The notes under the pieces were generated by a model, which did no database searches, was not told the origin of the DNA, and saw only the letters and a list, made by a program, of their open reading frames with translations. Below, piece by piece: positions 45,610 through 57,194 of a DNA stretch of 64,000 bases (position 1 is its first letter; each line of letters opens with the position of its first letter). This DNA is from Cephalopachus bancanus (Eukaryota; Chordata; Mammalia; Primates; Tarsiidae), in assembly GCA_027257055.1 (NCBI GenBank), contig JAPVLO010000180.1, positions 1,364,001 to 1,428,000 of the forward strand, written 5' to 3'. The position numbers were made by a program, and so were the translations under genes.

Positions 45610-46133
45610 GTCTTGGTGGTGGGGTCTGGACTCCAGGTTCTGGATCTTGGTGGAGGGCTCTGGACTCTGGCTCTGGGTCTTGGTGGAGGACTCTGGACTC
45701 TGGGCTCCAGGTCTTGGTGGTGGGGTCTGGACTCTGGGCTCCAGGTCTTGGTGGTGGGGTCTGGACTCCAGGCTCCAGAACTTGGTGGGGGGCTCTGGAC
45801 TCTGGCTCTGGGTCTTGGTGGTAGGGTCTGGACTCCGGGCTCTGGGACTTGGTGGGGAGCTCTGGACTCTGGACTCTGGGTTTTGGTGGTGGGGTCTGGA
45901 CTCCGGGCTCTGGGTCTTGGTGGAGGACTCTGGATTCTGGGCTCCAGGTTTTGGTGATGGGGTCTGGACTCTGTGCTCTGGGACTTGGTGGGGAGCTCTG
46001 GACTCCAGGCTCTGGGTCTTGGTGGTGGGGTCTGGACTCCGGGCTCCGGGACTTGGTGGAGGACTCTGGACTCTGGGCTCCGGGTCTTGGTGGGGGGCTC
46101 TGCATCTGGGTGGGGGACTCTGGACTCGCCACA
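45610..46133. repeat. minisatellite, 34-bp unit, about 16 copies
   Basis: The unit is gtcttggtggtggggtctgg plus actccgggctctgg, with variants such as ggagga, ggggagct and tagggt in the middle. Units are 33-34 bp up to the last two, shorter copies. The unit has no stop in any frame, and 34 is not a multiple of three, so each frame cycles through three unit phases. This produces long glycine/leucine/tryptophan-rich open frames on + and proline/serine-rich ones on -, including a 346-codon minus frame (45511-46551). The + strand is rich in G and T and poor in A. Confidence 0.97.
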
Positions 46134-47999
46134 TCCTGGTCTGATCTGAGGCTTCTCCTTCAGTCCCGGGACTCAGAGCTTCACTGAGAGTGAAACTGAG
46201 GACTTCTGTCTTGCCAGGTGACCATGAGGATGAAATAAAGCAATGCACAATTGCTCTGTGACGCTCAGTGTCAGGAAATGACTCTGTTTCTCTAAATCGA
46301 ATGAAAACAAGTTGGAGCCCCCACTGGCTCCAGGCAGCGGGGGACTCCCAGCTGGCAGCTCTGAAGTCTGTCCACCCTTCTGTTCTGTGAGACCAGGGTC
46401 CATGTGGGTTGGGGAGTCGAGGCGATGTGAGGCCTGGACTGCAGCCTGGATGGGGACAGAGGCCAGTGGCCCCTCCTCGTGCAGGCCTGGCCGCCCTCTG
46501 GAAGAGGCGGGCCCCTGCGGCCAGCGTGAGCCTGTCTACCATGTCTACCATGGGGACAGCTGGGCCCCAGCTCCCATGGGTCCCATATCACCCTGTCTGT
46601 CCCAGGTCCTTCCCTGTAAGCTGCATGTCCCTGGCCCCTTCTCCCCTTATCTCCAGCCTCTTTGAAACAAAGGCCCATCTCGACCTCACCACACCCCCTC
46701 TTTTCCCAGAAGGAAACTTCCAGGAAGCTCCCCTTTAGGGGTCAGGAGCCCAGATCTCACCGCCACAAAACATGGCTGCCCTTCCTGGAGCTGGGGGTGG
46801 GGGTGGGGGAGCAGGCACACTTGTATTACTCTGTGAAGGGCTGCCCCTTCCCCTGGCCCCCGCGACCACAGAAGGCAGGAGCTGCCGCCCACGTTGTGTT
46901 GTGTGGCATCTCTCCCCACACCTGAAGCCACCCAGCTGGCGCTCCAAGGTGGAGTTTCCCAGCCCCAAGCCCAAAATGGGCATTTCCGAGCCTCTGATGA
47001 CTGTGCATGGAGGAGTCTTCTGTGTGCAGTGGGGTGGAGGCTGCAGCCTCGGTGCTCAAGGGGGCCCTTGTCTGGGCTCCTCAGGCGGGTGGTGCTGTCG
47101 GGACTGAGCCAGGTGCTCCCACAGATGCTCTGTCCCCAGGTGAGTGCCTCTGATTAACCCTTTGCCTCCTGCTTTCCCTGGGGTGGGGGAGGGCCTACGC
47201 CTGTCCTGTGGGGTCTCTACCAGTCCCCCTGCTTTTGGAACCCCTGGATTGCCATGAGAGCTCATAATCCATCCTTCTTTCCATGGAAGGATCACAGGTG
47301 CTGCAGGCCTCCCTAGCTTGGGGTCCCTGAGGATTCTGCGGCAGGGCTGGAGAGCTGCCGGCAGGCCCAGGCCTGGTGTGGAGGGGGCAGGGTGGATGTG
47401 GTGCAGGTGGCAACACAGAACCACCAGGCTGGGCTGCCCCATGCTCGCAGCCAAGTCCGAGGATGAGCTGACGTGCTCCAGGTCCCGGCAGGACAGCATC
47501 TTGCAGGCTGGGCCTGTGTGACTAGGAGGCCAGGTGGATGGGCCTTGGGCCTTGTATGTGGGTCGCTCATGCTGCAGCCTGCTGCTTCTCCCTGGCCTGT
47601 GCTTGCTGGGAGTCATGAGTCCTCACAGAGCCCTTCAAGTCAGTGTCGCTGCCGTGGAACATCAAAAGGTGATCTGTGGCCCATGGGGGACGGTGGGGGG
47701 GTCCCCACCTCAGGCGCAGCTGGATGGAGTTGGGGACCTGGCTGTTCTCAGCTTGCTGCGTGACCTAGCGTAGAGCACAGGACTTCCCAGACCTCAATGT
47801 TCTCTGTGAAAGGGGTGTGGGACTGTGCGGGTGTGGGTAGATTGCAGAAGCACAAGGGTGTGGGCCCTGCCTGCAGGAATTTAGGCGTGTGGCCACACCC
47901 CCAGACACGGCTGGTGGCACGTGTGTTCTCCCCTTGAAGGTCCATCACCTTGAATTTTGCAGCAGGGGAGGCAGAAGCCACACCCCCCTTGATGGGCGA
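46134..47999. other. mostly unique sequence
   Basis: Only a weak MIR (below) is recognised. The part 46660-47160 has opposite-strand open frames of 80-110 codons without motifs; a splice-like ccccaggtgagtgcc at 47136-47150 has no supporting exon. Confidence 0.4.
47735..47820 (+). mobile_element. MIR SINE fragment (weak)
   Basis: Words gacctggctgttctcagctt, gctgcgtgacctagcg and acctcaatgttctctgtgaa loosely follow the sense-strand MIR. Confidence 0.4.
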
Positions 48000-48345
48000 C
48001 CTTCGTGTGGGTGGTTAGCAGTTTTCATTTGTCATGATCTCCTGATAAAAATAGTGCTCCACTAAAAACAAATACGTTTGTATTTTCCGTCTCCTTAATT
48101 AGTTTCTAATTTGGGGTTCTTATTAGCTTAAAATCGTCTTGTGAAATGGTCCTCGGGTGACAAAAAATGTGAAAACGACAATCAGTTCTGGAGAGATCTT
48201 GCTGTTTAATTATGCTGATTGGAGTGCTGGGGACCCGGACAAAACGAATCTCAGAATAAGCTTGATTCGTATAATTTGGTTTTTAAAATTTTGGATGCAT
48301 ATTTATTATGTTCTGTTCCGTGTTATTTTCCTTGAAGTTCTAACT
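48000..48345. promoter_or_regulatory. AT-rich, repeat-free island; candidate conserved noncoding element
   Basis: Inside GC-rich surroundings this segment is AT-rich and non-repetitive. It holds homeobox-type cores (tccttaattagtttctaatt, ctgtttaattatgctgattg) and no open frame of note besides a 103-codon chance frame. Such islands are often deeply conserved enhancers. That is an inference from composition only; nothing in the sequence alone proves function. Confidence 0.35.
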
Positions 48346-48557
48346 TGTCTCCTAAGAGGTGGGAGAAGGAACCCATGGCCCTCAAGACCCCAGGGCTTCA
48401 GCCAAGCCCCAGGGGTTGCTGGCAGAGCCTGGCTTGAGGGGCACTCTGGCCGGTCTAGTCATTTTTAAGGGTTTTACTAAAAACATAAAAATAAATAAAA
48501 ATGGTAAAAGGTTACCTGGAGACAGGATAGGAAAGCATAGACTGACAGAATCTTGGA

Positions 48558-48859
<302 letters not shown>

Positions 48860-49597
48860 GGAGAAGAAGAGAAAGAGGCGACCCTAGTGGCTGGCAGGCC
48901 CCATGCCCTCACTGTTAGAGCTTTGCTCCCTGGCCTAAGCCTATCTGCGTCCTGTCATGCAGCTTCTCCCAGGGGTGTGGCACACCCTTCAGGAAGCGGG
49001 CAGAGCATGGCCCCCATACAGGACCACAGGGTCACATGTGGAAGGGTCTTGGGGAAGCCTGTCTGGGGACATTGTATTGGACTGACCCAGAGAAGTTTCT
49101 TCAGCACCTCAGTGGTGCCAACACACACTGTGCGTCCTGGATGGGGTGGGCTGGAGCACTGTGGTGTCCCCAGAATTATTTGCTATGTGCAAAGGGGACA
49201 GAAACTTCCAGCACCCCCAGGCAACATCAGTGTGATGTCAAAGCCCGGGCCCCAGAGCTGCTTCTGTTTACCAACTGGTTGGGAAATCACCATACCTTCC
49301 TGTCCGTAAAACGAGCATAACCCCTCCATTTCACAGGACGAGAAGCGGCTTTGGCAGTGTGACACCCGGGTCAGGGATAAGTGGTGTGGTTACTATCTGG
49401 CCAGAGATATTTCCCGGAGGCTCCTGCAGCCAGGCTATATACCTGGGGTGGCATGAAGGACAGGGGTGGCAGGTGGGATCTCAGTCCTCCCAGGTCTCGT
49501 GGTGGAGTTGCGGGGAGGGGGCAGCAAAAATAAACTGCGGTGGGGCCATCAGAGCCTCCAGGCCCCAGGGGGAGGGAACCCCTACCTCAGAGGGGGA
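48860..49597. other. unique sequence, no gene seen
   Basis: No clear repeat. A MIR-like scrap may lie near 49,285-49,360 (tccatttcacaggacgagaa) but is too short to call. Confidence 0.4.
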
Positions 49598-49882
49598 TCA
49601 TCCTGGCTGGGGTGCTGTGAGTGGGTTCCCTGGAGGAGGTGGCCCTGACTTTGAAGCCTGGGTAGATATAGCTGGCTCCTAGGGGCTGGGGCTCGTCCTG
49701 GCTGGGGTGCTGTGGGAGGGCTCCCTAGAGGAGGTGACCTTGACCTTGAGGTCTGGGGAGGTTTGGCTGGTCCCTAGGGGCTGGGGCTCATCCTGGCTGG
49801 GTGCTGTGGGAGGGCCCCCTTGAGGAGGTGGCTCTGACTCTGAAGCCTAGGCAGATGTAGCTGGCTCCCAGTGGCTGGGGCC
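49598..49882. repeat. 95-bp tandem repeat, 3 copies
   Basis: Copies start at 49598, 49693 and 49788 with tcatcctggctggggtgctg or a close form, contain gaggaggtggccctgac, and end ctaggggctggggc. The spacing of exactly 95 bp twice shows a true tandem. Confidence 0.92.
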
Positions 49883-52800
49883 CACCCTGGAGCCCTGCCC
49901 GGCCACCTCCCACACCCACAGCCTGCAGCTGAGCACATACAGTGTGTTTAGACTACGGGTTTATCTGACTCTGGGCCCAAGTCCTCCCTGCCCTGAGCTG
50001 GGTCGATGCTCCCCTGTCCACCCCAGCCCTCTTTCCTGCCCCCTTCCTTCTCTCTGGAGCCCAGGTAGGCTGGGATTGCTCATCGGGCCATGCTCACCCC
50101 TCCTCTCTTTTAAGTTAAAAGTCTGAACTGTGAGGAGGGGGCAGCGAACCTGTCTCAGAGCCCCTCTCACGTGGAGTCTGTCACTGCCACCCCCACCCCT
50201 CACATGTTGAGTCCGTCATGGCCATCCCCCTCCGCGGGAGGCAAGAAGTGACAGTGAGTGGGGACCCCAGAAGGCGGGCAGCGGAGGCTTAGGCTGGTGT
50301 GAAGGGTCGGAGGCCCACCGGAAGCTGGCTTGTCCTCTGGGCACAGGGGGCCGGCTGGAGGCTCCAACTCTGCACACAGCAGAAGTGGAAGAAAGGCCAG
50401 AAGATGGTGCCGTGGAGGGGGCCACATCAGGTGCAGCCCACGCCAGGCCCCACGAGATCCAAAGACGCCAGACACACGCCCGTCCTCAGGGTCCTGGTGG
50501 ACAGGGCTTGCTGCCTCCTGGCACGGTTCAAGGCGGGGCTTGAGCAGCGCTGGGACCATACTGTGAGAAGGGCCCCGGTGCCTAGCACAGAGGTGACCCC
50601 GCCGTGGACTCACACAGCAGCCACAGGGCCTCGCTTGGGGCCTGGGAGTCCTGATTCCCAGTTCTGGCTCTGCCACAGTCTTTCCGGGCCTCAGTGTCCC
50701 CAAGTGCAGGGTGAAGTGACCATGCCTCCCTCCTGGCCTGTGAGGATGAGCGTGGATGTGTAGAGACCTCCTGGTCCCAGGGGCTTCGTCCGTGCTCCCC
50801 CACTGCTGCTGAGAAGCAGTAAGACACGGGACAGGGCACCTTGAGCTTCAGTTTCCTCACCCATCAGGTGGCCTGTCCTGCTGACACCTGGACCGTGAGG
50901 AGAGGCTCAGTGGGCAGCATCTGTGGAGGCACTTCCAGGCATGTACAGAGCTCCTCACACGTGACAGCCACACATGTGTGTGCACACACCCAGTCCCACG
51001 TGCACATCCCTGACCTGGAAGACATGGTCTCAGAGTGGAGTGATGTGTCCATATGGAGGTGCCAGGGTCTGCAAGGAGACAGAGCCCAGCTCTGGCCTGG
51101 CCGGGTCCAACTTGCTGGTGCCTCAACTTTCCTGGAGGCCTTCTGACCACTGTCTGGCTTCTGTGGCTCCCGGGGGAGTGTGGCATGGGGCACTGTTGTG
51201 AGGCCACAGGGCCAGCGCCGACCGTGCTTCCCAGCAGCCATATGTGCCCCAAGCATTCCCTGGGCACTCCCTTTGTCCCCCAAGGATGTCCCACCATGCC
51301 CGTGTTCTCTAAGTATGCCCCATGTCCTCTGAGCACGCCCCATAATCACGTCAGCAGACACAAAGATGAAGGTTAAAGAAGGCCAGCCATGGGATGGGGA
51401 CCTGGCGGGATGACAGTCGATGGAGGAGGCCCCAGGCCTTCAGAGCATGGGAGGACAGGAGGACACCAATGCCCGTTAGGTGACCATGTGTGCCCTGTTG
51501 TCTCACTTCCTGTTGGGGAGATAGGTTGATTATTTTTATGTGAGAGAGATGCTTCCAGATACTTCTTAAAGAAACCTCCCCCGGGATATGTTTATGCCTC
51601 CGAACACAGAACACACCCCTCCTGCCCTGGCGGGTGACCATCAGGTGGCCACGGGTACGGAGGCCATCCACTGACCACTTACTCTAATTAGCCTGTAACT
51701 CAGCACTGCTGCGGGCTCGTGCTTACGGTCAATGGCTCATCTTCAAATGAATGCTTGTCTGGAATCTTCTGTCCATCAGTGTGGGCTGTCGGGAAGTGCA
51801 GTCCTGGACCGCGTCCTGGAGAGACACATCTGATTGCTTTTGCTGACATTTCTCCTGCATTTTCCCTACCAGACTCCTAGAGAACCCCCCCAAATGCATG
51901 CTCATTTCGGAACCACGTGGTGTGGTGGGGTGTGCAGGTTGAGGTCAGGGGAGAGCTGTGTGTGCCACACCGGAGAGCCACAAGGACTCAGGCCCCACTG
52001 ATGGGCAGGGCTGGGGGGAGGGAGGGACCTGACCCTTGGGCCCACCGGGCCAGGTGTACAGGAGTATACAGTCAGCAGAAAGAATTTTGTTCAAATTACA
52101 AAAGTAGCAACTGCTTTGGATAGAAAAATGAAAATGACATTCAGTATTGGGCCGAGGAGCGAGGCGCTTGGGATGCTACCTGCCATGGGCAGTGCCGTGC
52201 TTCCCCCGCTGGGAAATGGTCACCTCCGTCTCCACACATGTGTCCGAGTTGCCGTCCACATCCACACTGTGTTGTGGGGGCAGAAAGACACATCCCTGTT
52301 AAACAAAGATGGAATCAACCTGGGTATTACATGCTGCAACTTGTGTTTTTACCTAATGTGTCTTTGGAATACTGCTCATATAAAGACTCTGATTCTTCCC
52401 AATGTGGCTTCTGTGGCATGGGTGAAATTCGCCAACAGAAAAGAATGAGTTCAACCTTGTGCATCTTGGGGTGAGATACTGCACATTAATGGATGCACTG
52501 CTTGGCCACTAGCATCCTCCAGGAGGGTCAGGAAAGAGCCCGGGGGAGAGCAGGTCCATGCAGCCTACCCCCGTCCCGGCTGGGATACTGCCACTGCCCT
52601 CACAAGGCCATGGGGACCAGGGCCACCGCTGGGGCGAGACCCCAGAACCCAGTGAGGGCAGCCCAGGCTGGGACGTGGGCCAGGGGAGCGGGCAGGTTGG
52701 GCCCTGAGAAGGCAGACACTGTCCTTGTGTGGCAGCTGCTCCGGGGACCGCAGGTATTGGGGATGGGTAAGCAAGTCAGGGCGGGCTGGAAGCTGGCATG

Positions 52801-53385
52801 GAGACTCAAGGCAGATGCTGAGCAGTGCTGGCTTGGTGTGGTGCCAGCCCGTTCCACTCTCCTGATCCTTCCAGGAAGAGCAGGGAGGCCGGCTTCCCAC
52901 AGGCCTGGCTCCCCTGCCCTCGAGTCACCTCCCAGTGAGTCCCCACGCACCCTGCACCTTCCGGGCACTGGGAGGGGGCACCAGGCATGGTCGCAGGGCT
53001 GGAGGGAGCCACCAGCCTTTGCCCCTGCAGTCACTCCCAGTTCTGACCATGTTTTATTGAATTAGAATTTGGGGTAGGTAAAAATGCTTCACAGGTGCAC
53101 ACTGGGACTTCTCTCTTGCCCCGTGCCCTCTGCTCTGTCTGCCCCGCCACCCCAGTGGTCACTGTTGTGTTTTTTTTTTTTTGGTTCATGCTTCTAGTGC
53201 TTATGCTGAAACACAGAGATTCAAACCCATGTCCTTGACTTTCCACTGTCTTTCCTTAGCCGTGTGCCTGGAACACACTTGTGTTTGATGTGGCTCTGTG
53301 GTGTCGGTGGTGTGCATGGACCGGGCTGACTGAACCAGGCCTCTGTGGAGGGACACTGGGGTCATTCCCAGCTTTCTGCCGTTAG
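49883..53385. other. mostly unique sequence
   Basis: About 3.5 kb. Apart from the MIR below, only small patches stand out: a CA-rich bit at 50,960-51,010, an AT-richer part at 52,080-52,450 of unknown origin, and a T-run at 53,170. No gene is supported. Confidence 0.4.
50640..50757 (+). mobile_element. MIR SINE fragment
   Basis: Words cccagttctggctctgccac, ccgggcctcagtgtccccaa and ggcctgtgaggatgagcgtg follow the sense-strand MIR with one internal gap. Confidence 0.65.
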
Positions 53386-53396
53386 AAACAATTCTG

Positions 53397-53676
53397 GGCT
53401 GGGCATGGTGGCTCAAGCCTGTCATCCCAGCACTTTGGGAAGCCAAGGCAAGAGGATTGCCTGAGCCCATGGGTTCAAGACCAGCCTGGGCAACATGGTG
53501 AGACCTCATCTCTACAATAAAAATAAAAAAAATTAGTTGGGCATGGTAGCATGCACCTGCAGTTTTGGCTACTTGAGAGACTGAGGTGGAAGGATAATTG
53601 GAGCCCAGCAGGTCGACGCTAGTGTAGCTGTGAGCGTGCCACTGTACTCCAGCCTGGGCAATGGAGTGGTACTCCA
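53397..53676 (+). mobile_element. Alu part of the chimera, lineage-specific subfamily
   Basis: Starts ggctgggcatggtggctcaa and ends atggagtggtactcca. It carries cctcatctctacaataaaaa, cccagcaggtcgacgctagt and gctgtgagcgtgccactgta. No A-tail is present at the junction with L1. Confidence 0.95.
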
Positions 53677-55318
53677 AGTGGAAAACTATTCCATGCTCAT
53701 GGATTGGAAGAATCAACATTGTTAACATGTCCATTCTACCTAAGGCAATCTACAGACTTAATGCAACACCCATCAAATTACCAGCAACATTCTTCTCAGA
53801 TCTAGAAACAACAATACAGGAATTAATATGACAACATAAACAACCATGAATTGCCAAAACAATCCTCAGAAAAAAAAGGAGGCATCACACTCCCAGACTT
53901 TAAACTTTATTATAAAGCTACAATAATCAAAACAGCCTGGTATTGGTACAAGAACAGGCATATAGACCAATGGAACAGGATAGAGATTCCAGAAGCAAAA
54001 CCTCAATTTTTCAACCAACTCATCTTCAACAAAGCCTCCACCACCAACCACTGGGGAGAGGAGAACCTGTTTGGTAAGTGATGCTGGGAAAACTGGCTGA
54101 CCACATGCAGAAGATTGAAACAGGACCCCTCCCTATCCTGTACACAAAAATCAACTCTAAATGGATGAGACCTAAACCAAAAACCTCAAACTATAAGAAC
54201 CTTAGAAAATACAGGAGACACTCTTATGGAAATAGGAACTGGAAACCAATTCCTGATCAAAACCCCAAATGCCCATGCCATAAGAGATAAGATAGACAAG
54301 TGGGACCTCATCAAACTTTCAAGCTTCTGCAAAGCCAAAGAAACCATTGAGAGAGTGGGGAGACAGTCCACAGACTGGGAAAAAATATTTGCCAACTGTA
54401 TATTTGACAAAGGCCTAATATCTAGGATCTACAAGGAACTCAAACATGCCAAAAAGAAAAAAAACAGTCCCATTACAAAGCGGGCAAAAGATATGAATAC
54501 ACAGTTCTCAAAAGAAGGTGTATGAGCAACCAACAGATACACGAAAAAATGTTCAGCCTCACTAGTCATCAAAGAAATTCAAATGAAAACCACTCTGAGA
54601 TACCACCTAACTCAGTCAGGATGGCCATCATCAATAACTCAAAAAACAACAGATGCTGGAGAGGATGCGGGGAAAAAGGAACACTTGTACACTGTTGGTG
54701 GGAGTGTAAACTAGTACAACCTCTGTGGAAAAAACAGTGTGACGACAATTCCTAAAAGTTCTAAGAATTGACCTTCCATATGACCCTGCAATCCCCCGCT
54801 GGGAATAGACCTGGAAGAACTCAAATCACTCTATAAAAAAACACATATGTTTATTGCAGCACTGTTCACAATAGCAAGAACATAGAACAAACCGTGCTGC
54901 CCATCAAAAGAGGACTGGATAAAAAAAAAGTGGTACGTGTATACAATGGAATATTATGCAGCCATAAAGAACAAAATCATGAACTTCATAGCAACCCGGA
55001 TGGACTTAGAGTCTATAATACTAAGGCATCTTTCACAGAAACAAAGAACTGAGTATCATATGCTCTCACTCATAAGTGGACCTTGAACAACTATCGTAAT
55101 ACTATAAGAAAAGGATTGACAGTAGTGGGAAACTGCAGGGGTGTGGGAGGGTGGGGAAGTGGGATTGGCAGTAGTGGGAATCTGTCTGGGGAAGGGGGGC
55201 ACACCTCATCAACAAGGGCACCCGCACAATGAATATTTGTATACCTAACCCTGAATTGTACCACAATTTTAAAATAAAAAATTTAAAGGTGAAAAAACAA
55301 ATACATAAATACATAAAT
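53677..55318 (+). mobile_element. 5'-truncated L1, lineage-specific 3' end
   Basis: About 1.64 kb from late ORF2 to the tail. It starts tggaaaactattccatgctc, continues through ggaatattatgcagccataa and ctctcactcataagtggacc, has a G-rich part (55136-55200), and ends with gtatacctaaccctgaattg, taccacaattttaaaataaa and an A-rich tail with a small (ATAC/ATAA) tract. The 3' end differs from the human L1PA type. Confidence 0.93.
53690..54950 (+). pseudogene. L1 ORF2 C-terminal remnant
   Basis: The 3' part of the L1 second open reading frame, from the region after the reverse transcriptase core to the C-terminus. It is broken into pieces in shifting frames (53851-54081, 54226-54525, 54522-54755 and beyond), with stops between. 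Recognisable blocks are [32 protein letters not shown] and [20 protein letters not shown]. The C-terminal cysteine motif CX3CX7HX4C is intact as [18 protein letters not shown]. The endonuclease and polymerase domains are absent, so it cannot act in retrotransposition. Confidence 0.9.
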
Positions 55319-55328
55319 AACAATTCTG

Positions 55329-56402
55329 CACCCTGACATCCACCTGAACTACTGCCTGCATGTGTATGTGTATGAGAGAGAGACTGCGGACCACACCAAC
55401 TCTTTTACAGCAGGTAGAGTGCGCGCTCTCTAGAAACACACAAAACAAGTCTTCCCAGATCCCTGTGCTCTGTCCCCAGCCCTCCGGGTGACCTTGTCCC
55501 CAGCCCCTCAGCCAAGAGGCCTTCCCAGTGCTGTGTCCTCGGCCTGTCTGCGGGACTGTCAGAAACCACCTTGCCTACCATTTCCCGTGGTGGCTTCCGT
55601 GAAGTCTCGTGGGTCTTGGACGCAGGCAGTGGCGGCTGAGGCCTGGACGGTCCCAGGTGTGGGTCCAGCCCTGGATCCAGCACTGGTGGACTGGGTAGCC
55701 CTGCATGCCCTGCCTCCCCCATCTGGCAGGCGAGCTGAGATTGGGGGTCCTTTCCAGCATGACCTCTGTGGGTCTGGAAGCAACCACACAGTGCTGGGTG
55801 CTGTGTTGCGGATGCCGGGTGGAAAGTCACTTCCCCGCGTGGGTCCCTGCTGGTGTCTCCTCTCCCTGGCAGCAGGGGAGGCTTTCTCCAATGGGGCATG
55901 GGCATTTTGGCGCTGCCACCTGCGCTGGGGGAGCAGGGATGCCTGTGGCCCCTGACGCATTCATCCGGCTGCAGGTTTGAGCAGCCCCTCCGTGGAGCAC
56001 ACGGACACAGGCGTTGCACGGGTTTTCTATCAGCCCTGTGGCTCAGCTTCCCAGCGAGTGACTGGTGGCAGCAGCGCGGCTGCCGAGTCTGCCTCTGCCG
56101 TCTCCCAGGCCACACCCTCCCCTGGCTGTGGCTGATGACAGTGATGGGAACGTGGACGCCAAGCGGGGGCTCTTCTCGAGGCGGCTCTGCTGCCTGGGCC
56201 TTCCTGCTGCCCACCCTGTCCAGGGGTGTCAGAGTGGGTCAGAGTGGGTCGGGCCCCAGAGTGAGGCTTGAGTCTGGAGTCCCAGCAGCACTTTCAGCAA
56301 GTCAGGCCGTAGGTCCCTCAGCGGGTCCATCTGGTGTGGCCATGCACAGCCCCGACGTACCCGCCTGGGAATGTCTCCATCCTGTCTGCCAGCCCCACCT
56401 CC
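55329..56402. other. unique sequence, no gene seen
   Basis: A gtatgtgtatgagagagaga bit follows the L1. Open frames of 130-269 codons on both strands overlap each other (largest 55405-56214 -) and show no known domain. Confidence 0.4.
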
Positions 56403-56740
56403 TCCTGCCATGGACTCCGAGGCAAGTGGCTTGATGTCTCCCAGTCTCAGTTTCTCCATCTGTGAAACAGGGGCAGTGCCTTCTCCAGGGGAATGTCATG
56501 AGGGTTGTTAAGAACATCTGCCGGGTGGTGGCACATGTCTGTACGCCCACCACTGGGAGGCTGGGGCAGGAGGATGCTTAAGGTGAGGCCAGGACTTTGA
56601 GACCAGCCTGGGCAACCCGGTGAGACCCTGCCTCTACAGAAAAATCAAAAATAAAGTAATCACCCAGGAGAACAATGATAACAACAAAATCCTCTCAAGG
56701 CACTTAGCCTAGCACCAGCCCCGAGGGAGTATTGGCTGGA
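56403..56740 (+). mobile_element. MIR SINE split by an Alu monomer
   Basis: Before the Alu: cttgatgtctcccagtctca, gtttctccatctgtgaaaca and atgtcatgagggttgttaag. After it: caaggcacttagcctagcac. Together these follow the sense-strand MIR from core to 3' part. Confidence 0.7.
56520..56680 (+). mobile_element. Alu left monomer inserted in MIR
   Basis: It reads gccgggtggtggcacatgtc, gactttgagaccagcctggg and gagaccctgcctctacagaa, and ends in an A-rich tail. Confidence 0.8.
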
Positions 56741-56892
56741 GGATCACACGGAGGCCCAGGGAAGTTGGCCTCCTGACTGGGGGTCTGCAGCTTCTTAGTG
56801 CAGAGCCTGGTTTTCCGTCCTGGCCACCGAGGGAGCCGTCTGTCAGAAGGGCCTGCGAGGTCCCTGTCCTCAGGACTTCAGGTGCTGTGGCA

Positions 56893-57077
56893 CAGTGGTT
56901 CCCAACTGGGAGGTTGGGTGATGCCTGGAGATGTTTTGGGTTGCACAGACTCAGGGAGGGGGCTGCTGCCGGTGTGGAGGAGGCCGAGCCAGGGATACTG
57001 CGTGCATCCTACAGGCACAGACCTTCCTGCCTCCCCCACCCAGCAGGACCCAGAATGCCGGAGCTGAGGTTGGGAGT
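56893..57077 (+). mobile_element. hAT-type MER-class DNA transposon relic
   Basis: It begins cacagtggttcccaactggg, a typical hAT-Charlie terminus, and continues gatgcctggagatgttttgg, ggaggccgagccagggatac, gcgtgcatcctacaggcaca, cagaatgccggagctgaggt. This order matches a common eutherian non-autonomous element. Its 3' end is the first unit of the tandem array that follows. Confidence 0.6.
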
Positions 57078-57194
57078 CCTCCCTGCCTCCCTTGCCCATC
57101 AGAGGACCCTTGGGACGCCAGTGCTGAGGTCAGGGGTCCCCCCGCCTCCCTCACCTGACAGAAGCCCAGAGTGCCAGTGATGAGGTCCAGGGTC
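57022..57194. repeat. 56-60-bp tandem repeat, 3 copies, from the hAT 3' end
   Basis: Copies start at 57022, 57078 and 57138 with cctccctgcctccc or a close form and end with forms of agtgctgaggtcaggggt. The first copy contains the 3' part of the hAT relic. Confidence 0.8.

Larger units (their letters stand above)
53386..55328 (+). mobile_element. Alu-L1 chimeric retrotransposon with one shared TSD
   Basis: The string aacaattctg occurs just before the Alu (53387-53396) and just after the L1 A-rich tail (55319-55328), and nowhere between the two bodies. The Alu begins at its natural 5' end right after the first copy and stops near the end of its right arm without an A-tail; sequence then passes straight into a 5'-truncated L1 in the same orientation. 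The upstream flank reads gttagaaac, close to the TT/AAAA cut preferred by the L1 endonuclease. This is the structure expected when L1 reverse transcriptase jumps from L1 RNA to an Alu RNA during one insertion. Confidence 0.75.

Noticed and set aside
45511..46551. 346-codon proline/serine-rich open frame on -
   Set aside because: Its length comes from the 34-bp minisatellite, which has no stop in any phase; the opposite strand is open as well.
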